The position numbers and the translations under genes are program-made. A stretch of DNA of 64,000 bases from Candidatus Fredericiella danica (GTDB lineage: Bacteria; Chloroflexota; Anaerolineae; Caldilineales; Caldilineaceae): the NCBI GenBank assembly GCA_016713335.1, contig JADJPH010000002.1, forward strand, positions 248,001 through 312,000, in the 5' to 3' direction. Position 1 is the first letter of the stretch. Each line of letters starts with the position of its first letter. Below are positions 38,852 to 50,524 of this stretch, one piece after another. The notes under the pieces were generated by a model. It was given only the letters and a program-made list of their open reading frames with translations, searched no databases and had not been told where the DNA came from.

Positions 38852-39656
38852 CTACCACGCACAGTAACCGCCATCGACCACGATATCGTGCCCGGTAACA
38901 TAGTCGGACGCTTCACAGGCGAGAAAGACCAGGGCGCCGGTGAGGTCGGTGACTTCAGCCATACGTCCCATCGGCGTCTTTTCCATCCAGATCGGCAACA
39001 TGGTCTGGCCGATCGGTGTGGCCAGCAGATCGTCGACCATTTGTGTGCGCGTATAGCCGGGGCTGATGGAGCTGACGCGTACGCCGCGCTGTACCCATTC
39101 GGTGCCAAGACTGTGAGTCATGTGAATGACGCCGGCCTTTGCCGTGTTGTACGCCGTCTGGTTCTGGGGCGTATTTACAATATGGCCCGACATGGAGGCG
39201 GTGTTGATGATCTTGCCATAGCCTGCCGCCAGCATGGTGCGCCTCCGCCTGGCAGCAGAAGAAGACCGAATTTAGGTCAATGCTCATCATGCGCAGCCAG
39301 TCGGTGGACGTCATTGCTTCCGAGTCGACCCATTGGCCGATGCCGGCGTTGTTGACGCCGATCGTGAGTTTGCCCCACTTGCCGACGATGGCATCGACCA
39401 TCGCCTGCACCTGGTCGGGCTGGGTGACATCTGTTTTGAGCGCCATCGCCTGCACGCCCTTCTTGGTCAGTTCATCGGCGACCGTTTCGGCGAGTGGCAG
39501 ATTTGTATCGACAATGGCAACCGACGCACCGGCTTCAGCGAGCGCATGGGCAAAGGCACGGCCAATGCCCTGCGCACCACCGGTCACGAGTGCGGTGCGT
39601 CCTGCGAGACTAAAGCGTTCGAGAATTGGTTTGGCAGACAGTACGGCGTCGGACAT
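38852..39656 (-). CDS. Short-chain dehydrogenase/reductase, polyol type, frameshifted
   Basis: About 268 aa when joined. The N-terminal frame has the cofactor motif TGGAQGIGRAFAHAL, NNAGIG and SVFFCCQAEA. A 1-nt shift near 39235 leads to MLAAGYGKIINTASMSG (catalytic Ser), then AYNTAKAGV (Tyr-x3-Lys), SSISPGYTRTQM and VDGGYCAW. It is of the sorbose reductase / D-arabinitol or mannitol 2-dehydrogenase kind. It lies between the xylitol-dehydrogenase-like gene and the arabinitol-type MDR gene in the polyol operon. Start ATG near 39656; a TTG at 39692 is upstream. Confidence 0.87.
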
Positions 39657-39675
39657 GGTGAGGTGCTCCGTTATT

Positions 39676-40712
39676 TTATTCCGGCATATCAATCTGCGCC
39701 TTCACCGAGGTCGGCGGCATTTCAACGGCAAAGTTGAAGGCTTCGACGCTATCTTTGAAGGCGAAGCGGTCGGTGATTAAGGGTTTGACGTTTAGTTTGC
39801 CGCTGGCCATCAACTTGATGGCGCGGGGGTAGACGTGGGCGTAGCGGAAGACGTGTTCAACGCGGGCTTCCTTCACCATGCCGGCCGATACTTCATAGGC
39901 GATTGGGTGTAGCGGAATGCCGACGTAGACGACGGTGCCGCCGGGCACAGTGGCTCGAAGACGCTGGCGGCCGCTTTCTCGTTGCCGCTGCATTCGAAGA
40001 CAATGTCGGCGCCCCATCCGTCAGTGAGTTGGTCGACCACGCCTTTGAGGCTTTCCTTGGCGACGTTCACCGGTGTGATGGGGCCAAGTGTCGCCGCCAG
40101 ATCGAGTTTTGGCTGTTGGACGTCCGTCATGATGATCTGGGAACAGCCCCCGGCAAGTGCGGCCAGGGCAGTGACCATGCCGATGGGACCGGCGCCGCTG
40201 ACAATGGCAACGTCGCCCGGTTTGATCTTGGCCTTTGTCGCCGCGTGCATGCCCACTGCGACCGGTTCGACCATCGCGCCTTCCGCCATGCTGACGTTGT
40301 CGGGCAGCTTGAAGGTAAAGGCGGCGGGGTGGACCACCGTGGGGCGCAGTACGCCGTGAATCGGTGGCGTCGCCCAGAAGCGTACGGCTGGGTCCAGGTT
40401 GTAGATGCCGAGTTGCGTGGCGCGGCTGTTGGGGTCGGGGATGCCCGGCTCCATGCAGACGCGATCGCCCACCTTAAGATTGGCCACTTCGCTGCCGGTT
40501 TCGACGATGACGCCTGCGGCTTCATGGCCCAGGACCATCGGCTCGCGCACGATGAACTGGCCGATGGCGCCGTGCGTGTAGTAGTGCACGTCACTGCCGC
40601 AGATGCCAACGGTCCGAATCGCGATGCGCACATCGTGCGGGCCGAGGATCTCAGGCAACTCGATATTGCGCAGATTCAGAACGTCTTTCTTTTCGAGGAC
40701 GAGTGCTTCCAT
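39676..40712 (-). CDS. Xylitol/sorbitol dehydrogenase-like zinc enzyme, frameshifted
   Basis: MDR dehydrogenase of the sorbitol/xylitol family, about 345 aa. GICGSDVHYYTHGAIGQFIV and PMVLGHEAAGVIVE are the classical polyol-dehydrogenase zinc motifs; LDPAVRFWATPPIHGVL and GAGPIGMVTALAA follow. Near 39955 a 1-nt shift is needed to continue as VPGGTVVYVGIPLHPIAYE...HVYPRAIKLMASGKLNV to the stop at 39676. Product would be D-xylulose from xylitol or a hexulose from a hexitol. Second enzyme gene after the transport genes. Confidence 0.88.
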
Positions 40713-40728
40713 TGCGATCCTCTTTTCT

Positions 40729-40962
40729 CTACCCTTTTTTAAAGATGAAATAGGCTACGAATAACCAGGCAATGCCCCACACCCAAATTGGGAGGGCCCA
40801 TTCGATGAAACGCAACCAGAACAGCCCCACGCCGATTAGAATGACGACACTGATGAAGCCACGGTCAAAGGTGTTGGTTTCAATTGGCAGGAATCCGCGC
40901 CGGCCCTTATGCGTGATCGGCGCATCGACGACCTTGGTGTTGAGTGATTCTTCTTTGGCCAT
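40729..40962 (-). CDS. Small integral membrane protein, DUF2160-like
   Basis: 77 aa with a polar N-terminus (KGRRGFLPIETNTFDRGF) and two hydrophobic segments (about residues 36-53 and 56-73: VVILIGVGLFWLRFIE, ALPIWVWGIAWLFVAYFIF). It resembles the DUF2160 family, which is found beside glycerol/polyol ABC transporters such as the rhizobial glp operon, where it may be an accessory transport subunit. It starts 7 nt after the permease stop, behind AAAGGAG. A GTG two codons earlier is the alternative start. Confidence 0.75.
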   Translation of the reverse strand: MAKEESLNTKVVDAPITHKGRRGFLPIETNTFDRGFISVVILIGVGLFWLRFIEWALPIWVWGIAWLFVAYFIFKKG

Positions 40963-40968
40963 GATCAC

Positions 40969-41823
40969 CTACTCCTTTACTGCGCCGAAGGTCAAGCCGG
41001 TCACGATGTACTTCTGGACGAAGATCAGGAATACCAGCGCCGGCATGATTGCCACTATGGCAACTGCTGCCATCTCACCCCAATTTGTCCCGGTCACGCT
41101 GACGAACTCGGCCAGACCGGTGGTGATAGTGCGTGCCTGGACACTGGTGAGCGTGGCGGCAAACAGGTATTCGTTCCATGAGAAGATCCAACTCAGGATA
41201 AATGTAATGGCGAGACCAGGCGCTACAAGCGGCGTCACGATCCGCAGGAGCACCGTCCACCGCCCGGCCCCGTCGACAAGCCCGGCCTCGTCCAGTTCGA
41301 TCGGGATGCCGTCCATGATGCCTTTCATCAACCAGATTGCAAACGGCAGATTGAATAGGCAGTTCACGAGAATCAGCCCGGCATGTGTATCGAAGAGCGA
41401 ATAGCCGCCGATGCGGAAGACCTGCGTGAAGATCAAGAAGAGCGGCAGCAAGAACGCCGCGGGCGGCCCCATGCGGTTCGTAATGGTCCAGAAAAAGATG
41501 TTATCCGAACCCTGCAAGCGCCAGCGCGAGAGGGCGTAGGTGGCGAAGAGCGCCAGCACCGTGACGAGAATCGCGTTCGCCGTCGAGATGATCAATGAAT
41601 TGGTCAGGTATCGCTGGAAAACGGGATTTGAGAGCGGCGTGGTGTAATTCGCGGCAAAGAACCCATTGAGCCAAAGGGTCGGCTTGTCGAAAAGCTGGAC
41701 GCGACTGCGCGAAGAGACGATGAACATCCAGTAGATCGGTAACAGTGTCACCAACGTCATGAAGATCCAAAGTGCGTATAGGCCGATCCAGCCGAGGATT
41801 TTGCGTGTGCGTGAAGTTTTCAT
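40969..41823 (-). CDS. Carbohydrate ABC transporter permease, MalG type (polyol operon)
   Basis: 284 aa, six transmembrane helices, beginning KTSRTRKILGWIGLYALWIF. EAA loop IPIELDEAGLVDGAGRWTV. The C-terminus QKYIVTGLTFGAVKE is typical of the family. Sits between the MalF-type permease (9-nt gap) and the DUF2160-like gene. No ATPase is encoded in the operon. Confidence 0.93.
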   Translation of the reverse strand: MKTSRTRKILGWIGLYALWIFMTLVTLLPIYWMFIVSSRSRVQLFDKPTLWLNGFFAANYTTPLSNPVFQRYLTNSLIISTANAILVTVLALFATYALSRWRLQGSDNIFFWTITNRMGPPAAFLLPLFLIFTQVFRIGGYSLFDTHAGLILVNCLFNLPFAIWLMKGIMDGIPIELDEAGLVDGAGRWTVLLRIVTPLVAPGLAITFILSWIFSWNEYLFAATLTSVQARTITTGLAEFVSVTGTNWGEMAAVAIVAIMPALVFLIFVQKYIVTGLTFGAVKE

Positions 41824-41832
41824 GGATGTTCC

Positions 41833-42706
41833 CTACTCTCGTTTGCCAATGCGCGAGAGGGCGATGTAGAGCAGCCAACTCAGCACAATCGTAAAATAGA
41901 GCACGACCAGTGACATGGCCGCACCATATCCATAATCAGTCTTTGGAAAGACCACACGCCAAATGTAGATACCCACAAGCTGCGTGGCGGTGCCTGGGCC
42001 GCCGCTGGTCAACATGAAGACCTCGTCGACGACGCGGAGAGCGTCCATCAGCCGGATAAAGATGACCGTGAGCAACACCGGCATCATCATCGGAATAGTC
42101 ACAAAACGGAAGGATTGCCACTTATTGGCGCCGTCCACCTGCGCCTGTTCCAGTGGCTCCTTGGGGACTGCCAACAACCCGGCCAATACCGTCAACGTGA
42201 CAAACGGCGTCCAGTGCCAGATATCCATCAAGATGATCGTGATAAATGCCTGCGCCGGATAGGTGGCAAGGCGGAACTCGATGCCGAAACCACTTGTCCA
42301 AGTAGTAGGGAATCGGCCCAAAGCCGGGGATGGTCAGTAGACGCCAGGTTGCACCAACCGCGATGGGCGCTACGACAAGCGGCAGTACATAGATGGTGCG
42401 AAAGATGACCTTGCCGGGAAAGTTGCGCGTCAGCGTCGATGCCAACAGGAACCCCAGGGCTAGTTCAATGCCGACCGACGTAAAGGCAAACACGATGGTG
42501 CGCCACATGGAGGCGATGAACTCCGGATCAAACATCAACATCCGGTAGTTGTTGACGCCGGCCCATTGCATGCCCAACTGCGCCGAAAAGGCGTTCCAAC
42601 TAAAGAAGCTGATATAGATGACATAGAAGAATGGCAGCAGACCGATGATGCCGAGGATGATCAAGGTTGGCGAGAGCAGCCACCAACCCATCTTTCTTGA
42701 GCGCAT
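41833..42706 (-). CDS. Carbohydrate ABC transporter permease, MalF type, frameshifted
   Basis: About 290 aa. The N-terminal frame (SRKMGWWLLSPTLIILGIIG to YYLDKWF) shifts by 1 nt near 42285 into GIEFRLATYPAQAFITIILMD, the EAA loop LEQAQVDGANKWQSFRFVT and the final helices. Follows the binding protein across a hairpin at 42763-42794. Forms the channel with the MalG-type permease downstream. Confidence 0.9.
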
Positions 42707-42762
42707 TTGCGTGGCTCCTATTTGACGGCGCCGCGTGCGGACCGAATGCTGAGTTACTAGGA

Positions 42763-42794
42763 GTGGGATAGGCCTTTACGAGGGCCTATCCCAC
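42763..42794 (-). terminator. Intercistronic hairpin after the polyol-binding protein gene
   Basis: A 12-bp perfect stem (42763-42774 with 42783-42794) with an 8-nt loop, 18 bases after the binding-protein stop and 56 before the permease start. No U tract. Confidence 0.7.
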
Positions 42795-42811
42795 GGCTAA
42801 ACGCCTAGCTG

Positions 42812-44309
<1,498 letters not shown>

Positions 44310-44412
44310 GGTTTCCTGTTCCTTTCTTGGGTAGAACAAATCGCACACGAAATGGGTACAACCGGAAACAAACAAGCCATCTTGGATACTACGTTTCATA
44401 GGTATCTTGTCG

Positions 44413-45453
44413 CTAGCCCTCCTTTTGATGGTTTGCACCGTTGGCGTTGGGGACCCGCCACTTGGACGATTCTCGGTAGTGGACGTGCGCAGCCAGGACG
44501 ACCTCTTCGATGGGCCGATCGGGTTCGTCCATCCGCTTAAGCAGCAGTTCGACGGCCAGCCGGCCAAGATCGTAGGTTGGTTGCGCTACAACGGTCAATG
44601 CCGGCTTGACGAAAAACATCCAATCCATCTCGTCAAACGCGGCCATGGCGATGTCATCCGGAAACCGCAAGCCGCTGCTGTGAATGGCGCGCAGGGCGCC
44701 AATGGTCAGCAACGCATTGCCTGTAAATACTGCGGTCGGGGGCTTGGGCAGCTGTAATAACTCGCGCATCATGGCATGCCCTTCCAGGATGCGCGGCATG
44801 CCGGTGCGGATCAAGTCCTGTTCTACCGGTAAACCATGCGCGTGCAGCGCATCCAGATAGCCACGTAGGCGTTCCTCACCGGTGCTCGATGCCGGTGTCC
44901 CAAGCACAGCGCCGATCCGGCTGTGCCCCTGCTCGATCAGGTGCGTCACCAACTGCCTGGCGGCGCCGACGTTGTCCACCAGGACCGAATCGATCGCAAC
45001 GTTGGTGATGCGGCGATCGATCGCAACGGCCGGCACGCGCTCTTCCACCAGGCGCCGATACGCATCGTTCATGCCCGCAGTCGGCGAAATAATCACACCT
45101 GCGACATGTTCGGCGAGCATCAGGTCCAGGTACATCGTTTCCTTACCCACGTCCTCGTCCGAATTGCACAGAAAGACCGAGAACTTGTTTTGATAGGCCG
45201 TGTCTTCGATGGCCCGCACGACGGCAGTGAAGAACGGATTCTGGATGTCGGAAACAATCAAGCCGATAATGCTCGACCGCTGCACCCGCAAGCTACGGGC
45301 AACGCGACTGGGTCGATAATTTAGCGTATTAACGGCCCCCAGCACGCGTTGGCGCAGTTCATCGCTCACATACGGTTTTCCCGACAGGACACGCGACACC
45401 GTTGCGGTGGACACGCCTGCGCGGCGGGCCACGTCTTCGATTTTTGTTGGCAT
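44413..45453 (-). CDS. LacI-family regulator of the polyol operon
   Basis: A 346-aa repressor. The helix-turn-helix is PTKIEDVARRAGVSTATVSRVL, with hinge helix RPSRVARSL, then effector domain LIVSDIQNPFFTAVVRAIEDTA to AAFDEMDWMFFVKPALTVVAQP. The start is the ATG at 45453; the open frame to 45582 runs through the promoter and is rejected. First gene of the polyol unit, about 100 bases before the binding protein gene. Two inverted LacI-type half-palindromes lie over its own promoter, so autoregulation together with the transport and dehydrogenase genes is likely. Confidence 0.93.
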   Translation of the reverse strand: MPTKIEDVARRAGVSTATVSRVLSGKPYVSDELRQRVLGAVNTLNYRPSRVARSLRVQRSSIIGLIVSDIQNPFFTAVVRAIEDTAYQNKFSVFLCNSDEDVGKETMYLDLMLAEHVAGVIISPTAGMNDAYRRLVEERVPAVAIDRRITNVAIDSVLVDNVGAARQLVTHLIEQGHSRIGAVLGTPASSTGEERLRGYLDALHAHGLPVEQDLIRTGMPRILEGHAMMRELLQLPKPPTAVFTGNALLTIGALRAIHSSGLRFPDDIAMAAFDEMDWMFFVKPALTVVAQPTYDLGRLAVELLLKRMDEPDRPIEEVVLAAHVHYRESSKWRVPNANGANHQKEG

Positions 45454-45477
45454 AGGTTGTAGGGGTCGCGACCGTGA

Positions 45478-45511
45478 GAAAACGATTGCAAACAAAATTG
45501 TAATCGTTTTC
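45478..45511. promoter_or_regulatory. Paired LacI-type operators over the polyol promoter
   Basis: GAAAACGATTGCAA (45478-45491) and TTGTAATCGTTTTC (45498-45511) are inverted relative to each other, with CG centres 22 bp apart. TGTAATCG is the same half-site as in the operators at 13777 and 13797. One site covers the -10, the other the expected transcription start. Confidence 0.75.
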
Positions 45512-45529
45512 ACACTGTCTGTCAATAGC
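45497..45529 (-). promoter_or_regulatory. Promoter of lacI and the polyol operon
   Basis: On the minus strand GCTATTGACA (45529-45520), a 17-bp spacer and TACAAT (45502-45497). The -10 is inside an operator, exactly as at 13761-13793. Confidence 0.82.
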
Positions 45530-45707
45530 GAATTTGTGCAAGCCCTGCAACTAATTGCAATTTGTTGGGGATCCGGTGGCAATTCGGAGTGAACTAGTCA
45601 CCTGACCAGGGGCGCAACTCGCCCGGCGACGGTGCACTTGGTGGGTGAGAGCGGGTAGACTGGAGGGACTGCTTTCTTATCGTGTTGTTTTCTGGGAGGA
45701 AACTGCA

Positions 45708-47039
45708 ATGTCGCAGCGTGTTGCCATTCTGGGCGCCGCAGGGCGCGATTTTCACAATTTTAATGTCTTTTTCCGCGACAACCCCGACTTTGAAGTCGTC
45801 GCATTCACCGCCACACAGATCCCGTATATCGAGAACCGCCAGTATCCGGCCGCGCTGGCGGGCAAGCGGTATCCCAAAGGGATCCCGATCGTGGCCGAGA
45901 GTGAACTCAGCGCACTCATTGCCGAGGAACGTATCGACGTTGCCGTCTTCAGTTACAGCGATGTCACCTATGAACACGTGATGCATATCGGCGCCCAGGC
46001 CATGGCGGCCGGCGCCAACTTCATGCTCCTGGGACCGAAACAGACGCTGATTCCGTCGAGCAAACCGGTCATCGCCGTCTGTGCGGCTCGTACAGGCGCC
46101 GGCAAAAGCCAGACCAGTCGTGCGGTGGTGCGCACCCTGCGCGAAATGGGGGTGCGGGCGGTATCGGTGCGGCATCCCATGCCGTATGGCAATATCGCCG
46201 CCCAGGCCGTGCAACGGTTTGCGACCATGGAGGATCTGGAACACCATCGGGTCACGATTGAGGAGCGTGAAGAGTACGAGCCGCACGTCATGGCCGGGGG
46301 CGTGATCTATGCGGGCGTCGACTATGAGCGCATTTTGCGCCAGGCCGAGACCGAGGCCGACGTCATCATCTGGGATGGTGGCAACAATGATCTCCCGTTC
46401 TACAAACCGGATCTGTGGATCACGGTGGTTGACCCGCATCGGGCGGACCATGCCTTGCACTACTATCCAAGTGAAGTCAATGTACGGCTTGCCGATGTGA
46501 TCGTGATCAACAAGGTGGAGACGGCTGCCTTCGAGCAGATCGAACAGGCGCGACAGATTGCCGGCAAACTTAATCCGAAGGCTATGGTTATCGACGCCGC
46601 GAGCCCCATCTTTGTGGAGCAGAGCGAACTCATTCGCGGCAAGCGGGCGCTGGTGATTGAAGATGGCCCGACCCTGACGCACGGCGAGATGAAGATCGGC
46701 GCGGGTTGGGTGGCTGCCCGTCGCTTTGGCGCCAGTGAAATTATCGATCCGAAGCCCTATGCCGTGGGGACGATTGCCGAGACCTACGCCAAGTATCCGG
46801 CCACGGGTGCGATTTTGCCGGCAATGGGATATAGCGACCAACAGGTGCTGGATTTGCAGGAGACGATCAACGCCACACCGGCCGATGTGGTGCTGGTGGC
46901 AACGCCGATCGACCTGCGGCGGCTGGTGCGGATCGACAAGCCGGCGTTGCGCGTGCGATATGAATTGCAGGAAATTGGCGAGCCCACGCTGGCGCAGATC
47001 CTCGGCGCTTTTGTGGAGAAGAGCGTGAAACGCGTGTAG
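45708..47039 (+). CDS. Cyclic 2,3-diphosphoglycerate synthetase-like P-loop GTPase
   Basis: 443 aa. Opens with a dinucleotide-like MSQRVAILGAAGRDFHNFN, followed by a P-loop ARTGAGKSQTSR (about residues 127-138), RHPMPYG, DVIIWDGGNNDLPFY and VIVINKVETA. This order matches archaeal cyclic 2,3-diphosphoglycerate synthetase and its bacterial homologues, whose actual role in bacteria is unclear. The start is the ATG at 45708 behind GGAGGAAA; the open frame begins at 45645. Divergent from the polyol lacI and terminated at 47064-47100. A 540-codon antisense frame on the other strand is a shadow. Confidence 0.88.
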   Translation: MSQRVAILGAAGRDFHNFNVFFRDNPDFEVVAFTATQIPYIENRQYPAALAGKRYPKGIPIVAESELSALIAEERIDVAVFSYSDVTYEHVMHIGAQAMAAGANFMLLGPKQTLIPSSKPVIAVCAARTGAGKSQTSRAVVRTLREMGVRAVSVRHPMPYGNIAAQAVQRFATMEDLEHHRVTIEEREEYEPHVMAGGVIYAGVDYERILRQAETEADVIIWDGGNNDLPFYKPDLWITVVDPHRADHALHYYPSEVNVRLADVIVINKVETAAFEQIEQARQIAGKLNPKAMVIDAASPIFVEQSELIRGKRALVIEDGPTLTHGEMKIGAGWVAARRFGASEIIDPKPYAVGTIAETYAKYPATGAILPAMGYSDQQVLDLQETINATPADVVLVATPIDLRRLVRIDKPALRVRYELQEIGEPTLAQILGAFVEKSVKRV

Positions 47040-47063
47040 GCTTGGATCTGAGGCTGTGAGTGG

Positions 47064-47100
47064 CGCCCTTGCCTGGAAACGGGTAAGGGCGTTTTGTTTT
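47064..47100 (+). terminator. Terminator after the GTPase gene
   Basis: CGCCCTTGCC (47064-47073) pairs with GGTAAGGGCG (47082-47091) with one G-U pair, followed by TTTTGTTTT. Confidence 0.85.
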
Positions 47101-47150
47101 GGACAGGAGATAGGGTAACATGTTGGACGTATTGAGTTATTCCGATCTCC

Positions 47151-47263
47151 TCTCCGCGTTTTCTCCGCGTCTCTGCGCCTCCGCGTTGGCTGTTGGCGCG
47201 GGGAGGAAATGATCAACGCGGAGACGCGGAGTTGGCGCGGAGGGCGCGGAGGAAACGCGGTTC
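47151..47263. repeat. GC-rich imperfect palindrome of CCGCG/CGCGG elements
   Basis: The left part repeats CTCCGCGT-type units, the right part ACGCGGAG-type units, so the two halves are imperfectly complementary around about 47195-47215. No gene, and no T tail. It looks like a dispersed intergenic palindrome and lies just before the Ap4A phosphorylase gene. Confidence 0.65.
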
Positions 47264-47282
47264 TTCACCACAGAGATGGCGC

Positions 47283-48204
47283 ATGATACAGGATCAAGGC
47301 AATTGGCTGGTGTCGGGAACGTTGCGCAACCTCACGAGCGCGGCTGCGCAACGCGCATTGGCAACCGGCCATTTGATGCCCATTGAGACCTCGGCCGTGG
47401 TCATGACCGAGGGCGCAATGAACTTCGTGGTGCGCATCTTGACGCGGCGCACCGGCGTCAAACACGCACGGCGGAAGGCGCACAGTACGGCGCAAGCAAG
47501 CTCGGGTGAGCGCAATCCGTTCCTGCCCTATGAACCGGAACGGTTCGTGGCGGACTTGAGTGCATCGCATGTCTGCCTGCTGAACAAGTTCACCGTGGTT
47601 GATGATCACCTCATTGTGGTGACACGTGCGTTCGAAGAACAGACGAGTCTGCTGACGCCGGCGGATTTTGAGGCGGCCGTGATCTGTCTGCGCGAGTTTG
47701 ATGGGCTAGGTTTTTACAACGCTGGGACAATTGCCGGGGCAAGCCAGCGGCACAAGCATCTGCAATATGTGCCGCTGCCGCTGGCGTATGCCCCAAGTGG
47801 GCTGCCATTGGAAGCGCCCATTGCGCAAGCGCCACGGGGATGCATTGCAACGGCGCCTGAGCTCTGGTTCCACCACAGGTTCGTGCGCCTTGAACTCGGC
47901 GCCGAGGTAGGACCGGGTGCAGCCTTGCAACTGTGGAGTTGGTACATGGCATTGCTGATGGCGGTTGGCGTCAGCAGCGGCGCTGGCGCGTCGACAGACT
48001 GCGCCGTACAACTTGTTGTTCACCCGGCGCTGGATGTTGGTTGCGCCGCGGCGCAGCGAAGGTGCATTGGGAATTTCGGTCAATTCGCTCGGTTTTGCCG
48101 GGAGCCTGTTGGTTCGTAATCGGACGCAGTTAACATTGCTTGACCGGTATGGGCCACACACGTTGCTTTGTAGTGTCACCGGCGCCGCACCGCCAAATCG
48201 CTGA
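47283..48204 (+). CDS. ATP adenylyltransferase (Ap4A phosphorylase) family, frameshifted
   Basis: Cleaves diadenosine tetraphosphate by phosphorolysis or the reverse; about 306 aa. Visible are NPFLPYEPERFVADL, HVCLLNKFTVVDDHLIVVTR, and the HIT-like active site SQRHKHLQYVPLPL (HxHxQ). A 1-nt shift near 47978 leads to ARRQTAPYNLLFTRRWMLVA and LGFAGSLLVRN, the canonical C-terminus of Ap4A phosphorylases, ending at 48204. The uncorrected frame ends at 48119. Start ATG 47283; an upstream frame to 47193 lies in the palindrome. Followed 12 nt later by an MFS gene. Confidence 0.87.
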
Positions 48205-48216
48205 TCGGACATACTT

Positions 48217-49574
48217 ATGGCGACATCGCCGTTGACCTGGGGACGCAGCGCCTGGCATTGGCTGCTGCAACTGGATAAGCCGGCGCCACCGCGTACGGAC
48301 TTAGAACTTGAAGTGGAGGCTGAGGCCCACTACAACTGGAACTTTACCGTCAACGTGCTGGACGGGGCGCTGTTCTGGTTTGGCGCCAGTTTTATTTCTT
48401 CCACCACGATCCTGCCGCTCTTTGTCAGCAAGCTGACGACGGATCCGTTCTGGTTTGCACTACTGGCGGTTCTGGCGCAGGCGTCGTGGTACCTGCCGCA
48501 ACTGTTCACCGCCGGTTGGACGGAGCAACTGGCGCGCAAGAAACCGGTCATCGTCAATCTCGGTTTCTTTACCGAACGCGTGCCGCTGTGGCTCTTGCCG
48601 GTGGCTGCGCTCCTCGCGTTGCGCGCCCCTGCGTTTGCGTTGCTCCTCTTCTTTTTTGCCTATGCATGGCATGGCTTTGGCGCCGGCGCCGTCGCAACCG
48701 CGTGGTCCGACATGGTGGCACGGGTATTTCCCGTGCGGAAGCGGGGCTGGTTCTTTGGCTTCAGTGCGTTTATTGGCACCGGTTTGGGCGCGATCGGTGC
48801 ATTCTTCAGCAGTTGGCTGCTGGAAGCCTATCCGTACCCGGTCAACTTTGCCTGGGCGTTTGCCATTGCGGCGCTGGCGATCACCGTCAGTTGGGTCTTT
48901 CTTGCCTTCACCCGCGAGCCTGCCCAGCCGGCGCCGGCGCATATCAAGGCGCAGAAGGGCAATTCCTGGCGCAAGATCCGGGGCGTGGTCAAAGAAGATC
49001 GCAACTTCCGCAATTTTCTGTGGTCACGCTTCTTGCTCAACATGGGGCGCATGGGCGCGGGTTTCCTCACCGTAGCCGCAGTTGAGCAGTTCAATGTTGC
49101 GGATAGCACGGTGGGTATCTACACCGCAGTGCTGCTCGTTGGCCAAACCCTGGGCAATCTATTAGCCGGCGTGGTGGCGGACCGGCGAGGTCACAAGTTG
49201 TCGTTGGCGATCGGTTCGCTTGCGTCGGCGCTCTCGTTTGCAATGGCGTGGCTGGCGACGGCCGCGTGGTGGTATTACGGCGTCTTTCTGTTGACCGGTT
49301 TTGCCAATGGCATGTTGGTTGTTTCCGGCGTGCTTGTGGTGATGGAATTTCACGCGCCGAAGATCGGCCGACCTATATCGGCGTCGGGAACACAGTGAAC
49401 GGCATCGGCGCGGCGCTGGCGCCGATTGTGGGGGGACTGCTTGCCGCCTATAGTTACAATCTGATGTTTGCGCTTTCGGCCATGGTGGGAATTGCTGCAC
49501 TCTGGGTGCTGTTGGCCGGTGTGAAGGAGCCGAGAAGTGTCGATGTTACTGCGCTATCTGGGGCAACAAAGTGA
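48217..49574 (+). CDS. MFS transporter, frameshifted near the C-terminus
   Basis: Major-facilitator permease of about 453 aa with roughly twelve hydrophobic segments and a 55-residue cytoplasmic N-terminus. Loop 2-3 type basic residues (EQLARKKPV) and GVVADRRGHKLSLAIGS are visible. The frame shifts near 49364, after VVMEFHAP, to continue as DRPTYIGVGNTVNGIGAALA, IVGGLLAAYSYNLMFALSAM and a stop at 49574. The transported compound is unknown. It overlaps the MBL gene by 4 nt (GTGA), so the pair is translationally coupled. Confidence 0.87.
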
Positions 49575-50392
49575 GTGAACTAGCGCGGCTTCCCGGCTGG
49601 CTCTGGTGGTTGCTCGCCATCGGCATCATGGTGCTGGTGGGATTGATTGTTGTGTTTGCTTTCTGGCCGCGAAGTTCCGCGCCGATGATCGACAGTAGTG
49701 AGGGGCTCCGCATTCATCCGCTCTACCTTGGCCCGAGCAATGCTTATCTGATCGAGACCGAGCAGGGGCTGATTCTGGTGGATGCCGGGCTGCCTGGCTA
49801 TAGCGATGCGATCCTGCGCAAGCTGCGCCAACTGGGTCGCGATGATCTAAGGTTAATTTACATAACACACGCGCACGTGGATCATTATGGCAGCGCTGCG
49901 GCGATTCAGCGAGCGACCGGTGCGCCGATTGCGGTGCATGAAGCCGACGTGGAAAACATGGAAACGGGCGCCACGGAGTTGGGGACGGTGCGGGATTGGG
50001 AGTGGTTGAGCCGGACGCTGTTGCCGTGGGTGCAGCCGGCGCTGAAGGTGGAGCCGACGGCGCCGGACGTGGTGTTGCGGGAGGGTGACCGGCTGGACAA
50101 GTACGGACTTGCCGCGACCGTGGTGCATACCCCTGGCCATACGCCCGGGTCGACGACGTTGATCACGGATGGTGGCGTTGCGGTGGTGGGCGACCTGATT
50201 TCGGGGGCCGGTGGCCCGCATGCGCAGCGCTCGTATGCGGATGATTGGGTGGAACTGGCAGAGAGTCTGCAGCGTGTGCAGCAACAGGCGCCAGACGTTG
50301 TCTTTGCCGGGCATGGGCGCACATCGATCTATGGCGCCGCGTTCGCGGCGTTATCGCCCTATTTGCCTGGTGAGGTCACCCCAGAGCCTTGA
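49571..50392 (+). CDS. Membrane-anchored metallo-beta-lactamase-fold hydrolase
   Basis: 273 aa. An N-terminal transmembrane helix (WLWWLLAIGIMVLVGLIVVF) is followed by an MBL domain with the zinc motif THAHVDHYGS (HxHxDH), then HTPGHTPGS and VVGDLISG, and a late His in VFAGHGR. Typical of glyoxalase-II-like or general MBL hydrolases. The mature domain probably faces outside or stays anchored at the membrane. The start is a GTG overlapping the MFS stop. Substrate unknown. Confidence 0.88.
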   Translation: MSELARLPGWLWWLLAIGIMVLVGLIVVFAFWPRSSAPMIDSSEGLRIHPLYLGPSNAYLIETEQGLILVDAGLPGYSDAILRKLRQLGRDDLRLIYITHAHVDHYGSAAAIQRATGAPIAVHEADVENMETGATELGTVRDWEWLSRTLLPWVQPALKVEPTAPDVVLREGDRLDKYGLAATVVHTPGHTPGSTTLITDGGVAVVGDLISGAGGPHAQRSYADDWVELAESLQRVQQQAPDVVFAGHGRTSIYGAAFAALSPYLPGEVTPEP

Positions 50393-50524
50393 CCCCGGCT
50401 GCGATTTTGCGTTTGCCTAAAGTCACTACAGACTGTATCCTTGAACCGCTTCCAGTAATGCGTGCATTGCAGCACGCTCATGTACGCGAAACCCACCCTG
50501 CATCCTTATCCAAGGAGGAACCGA

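Noticed and set aside
45594..47216. 540-codon minus-strand frame
   Set aside because: It lies antisense to the P-loop GTPase gene, has no family motifs, and results from GC-biased codon use in the real gene.
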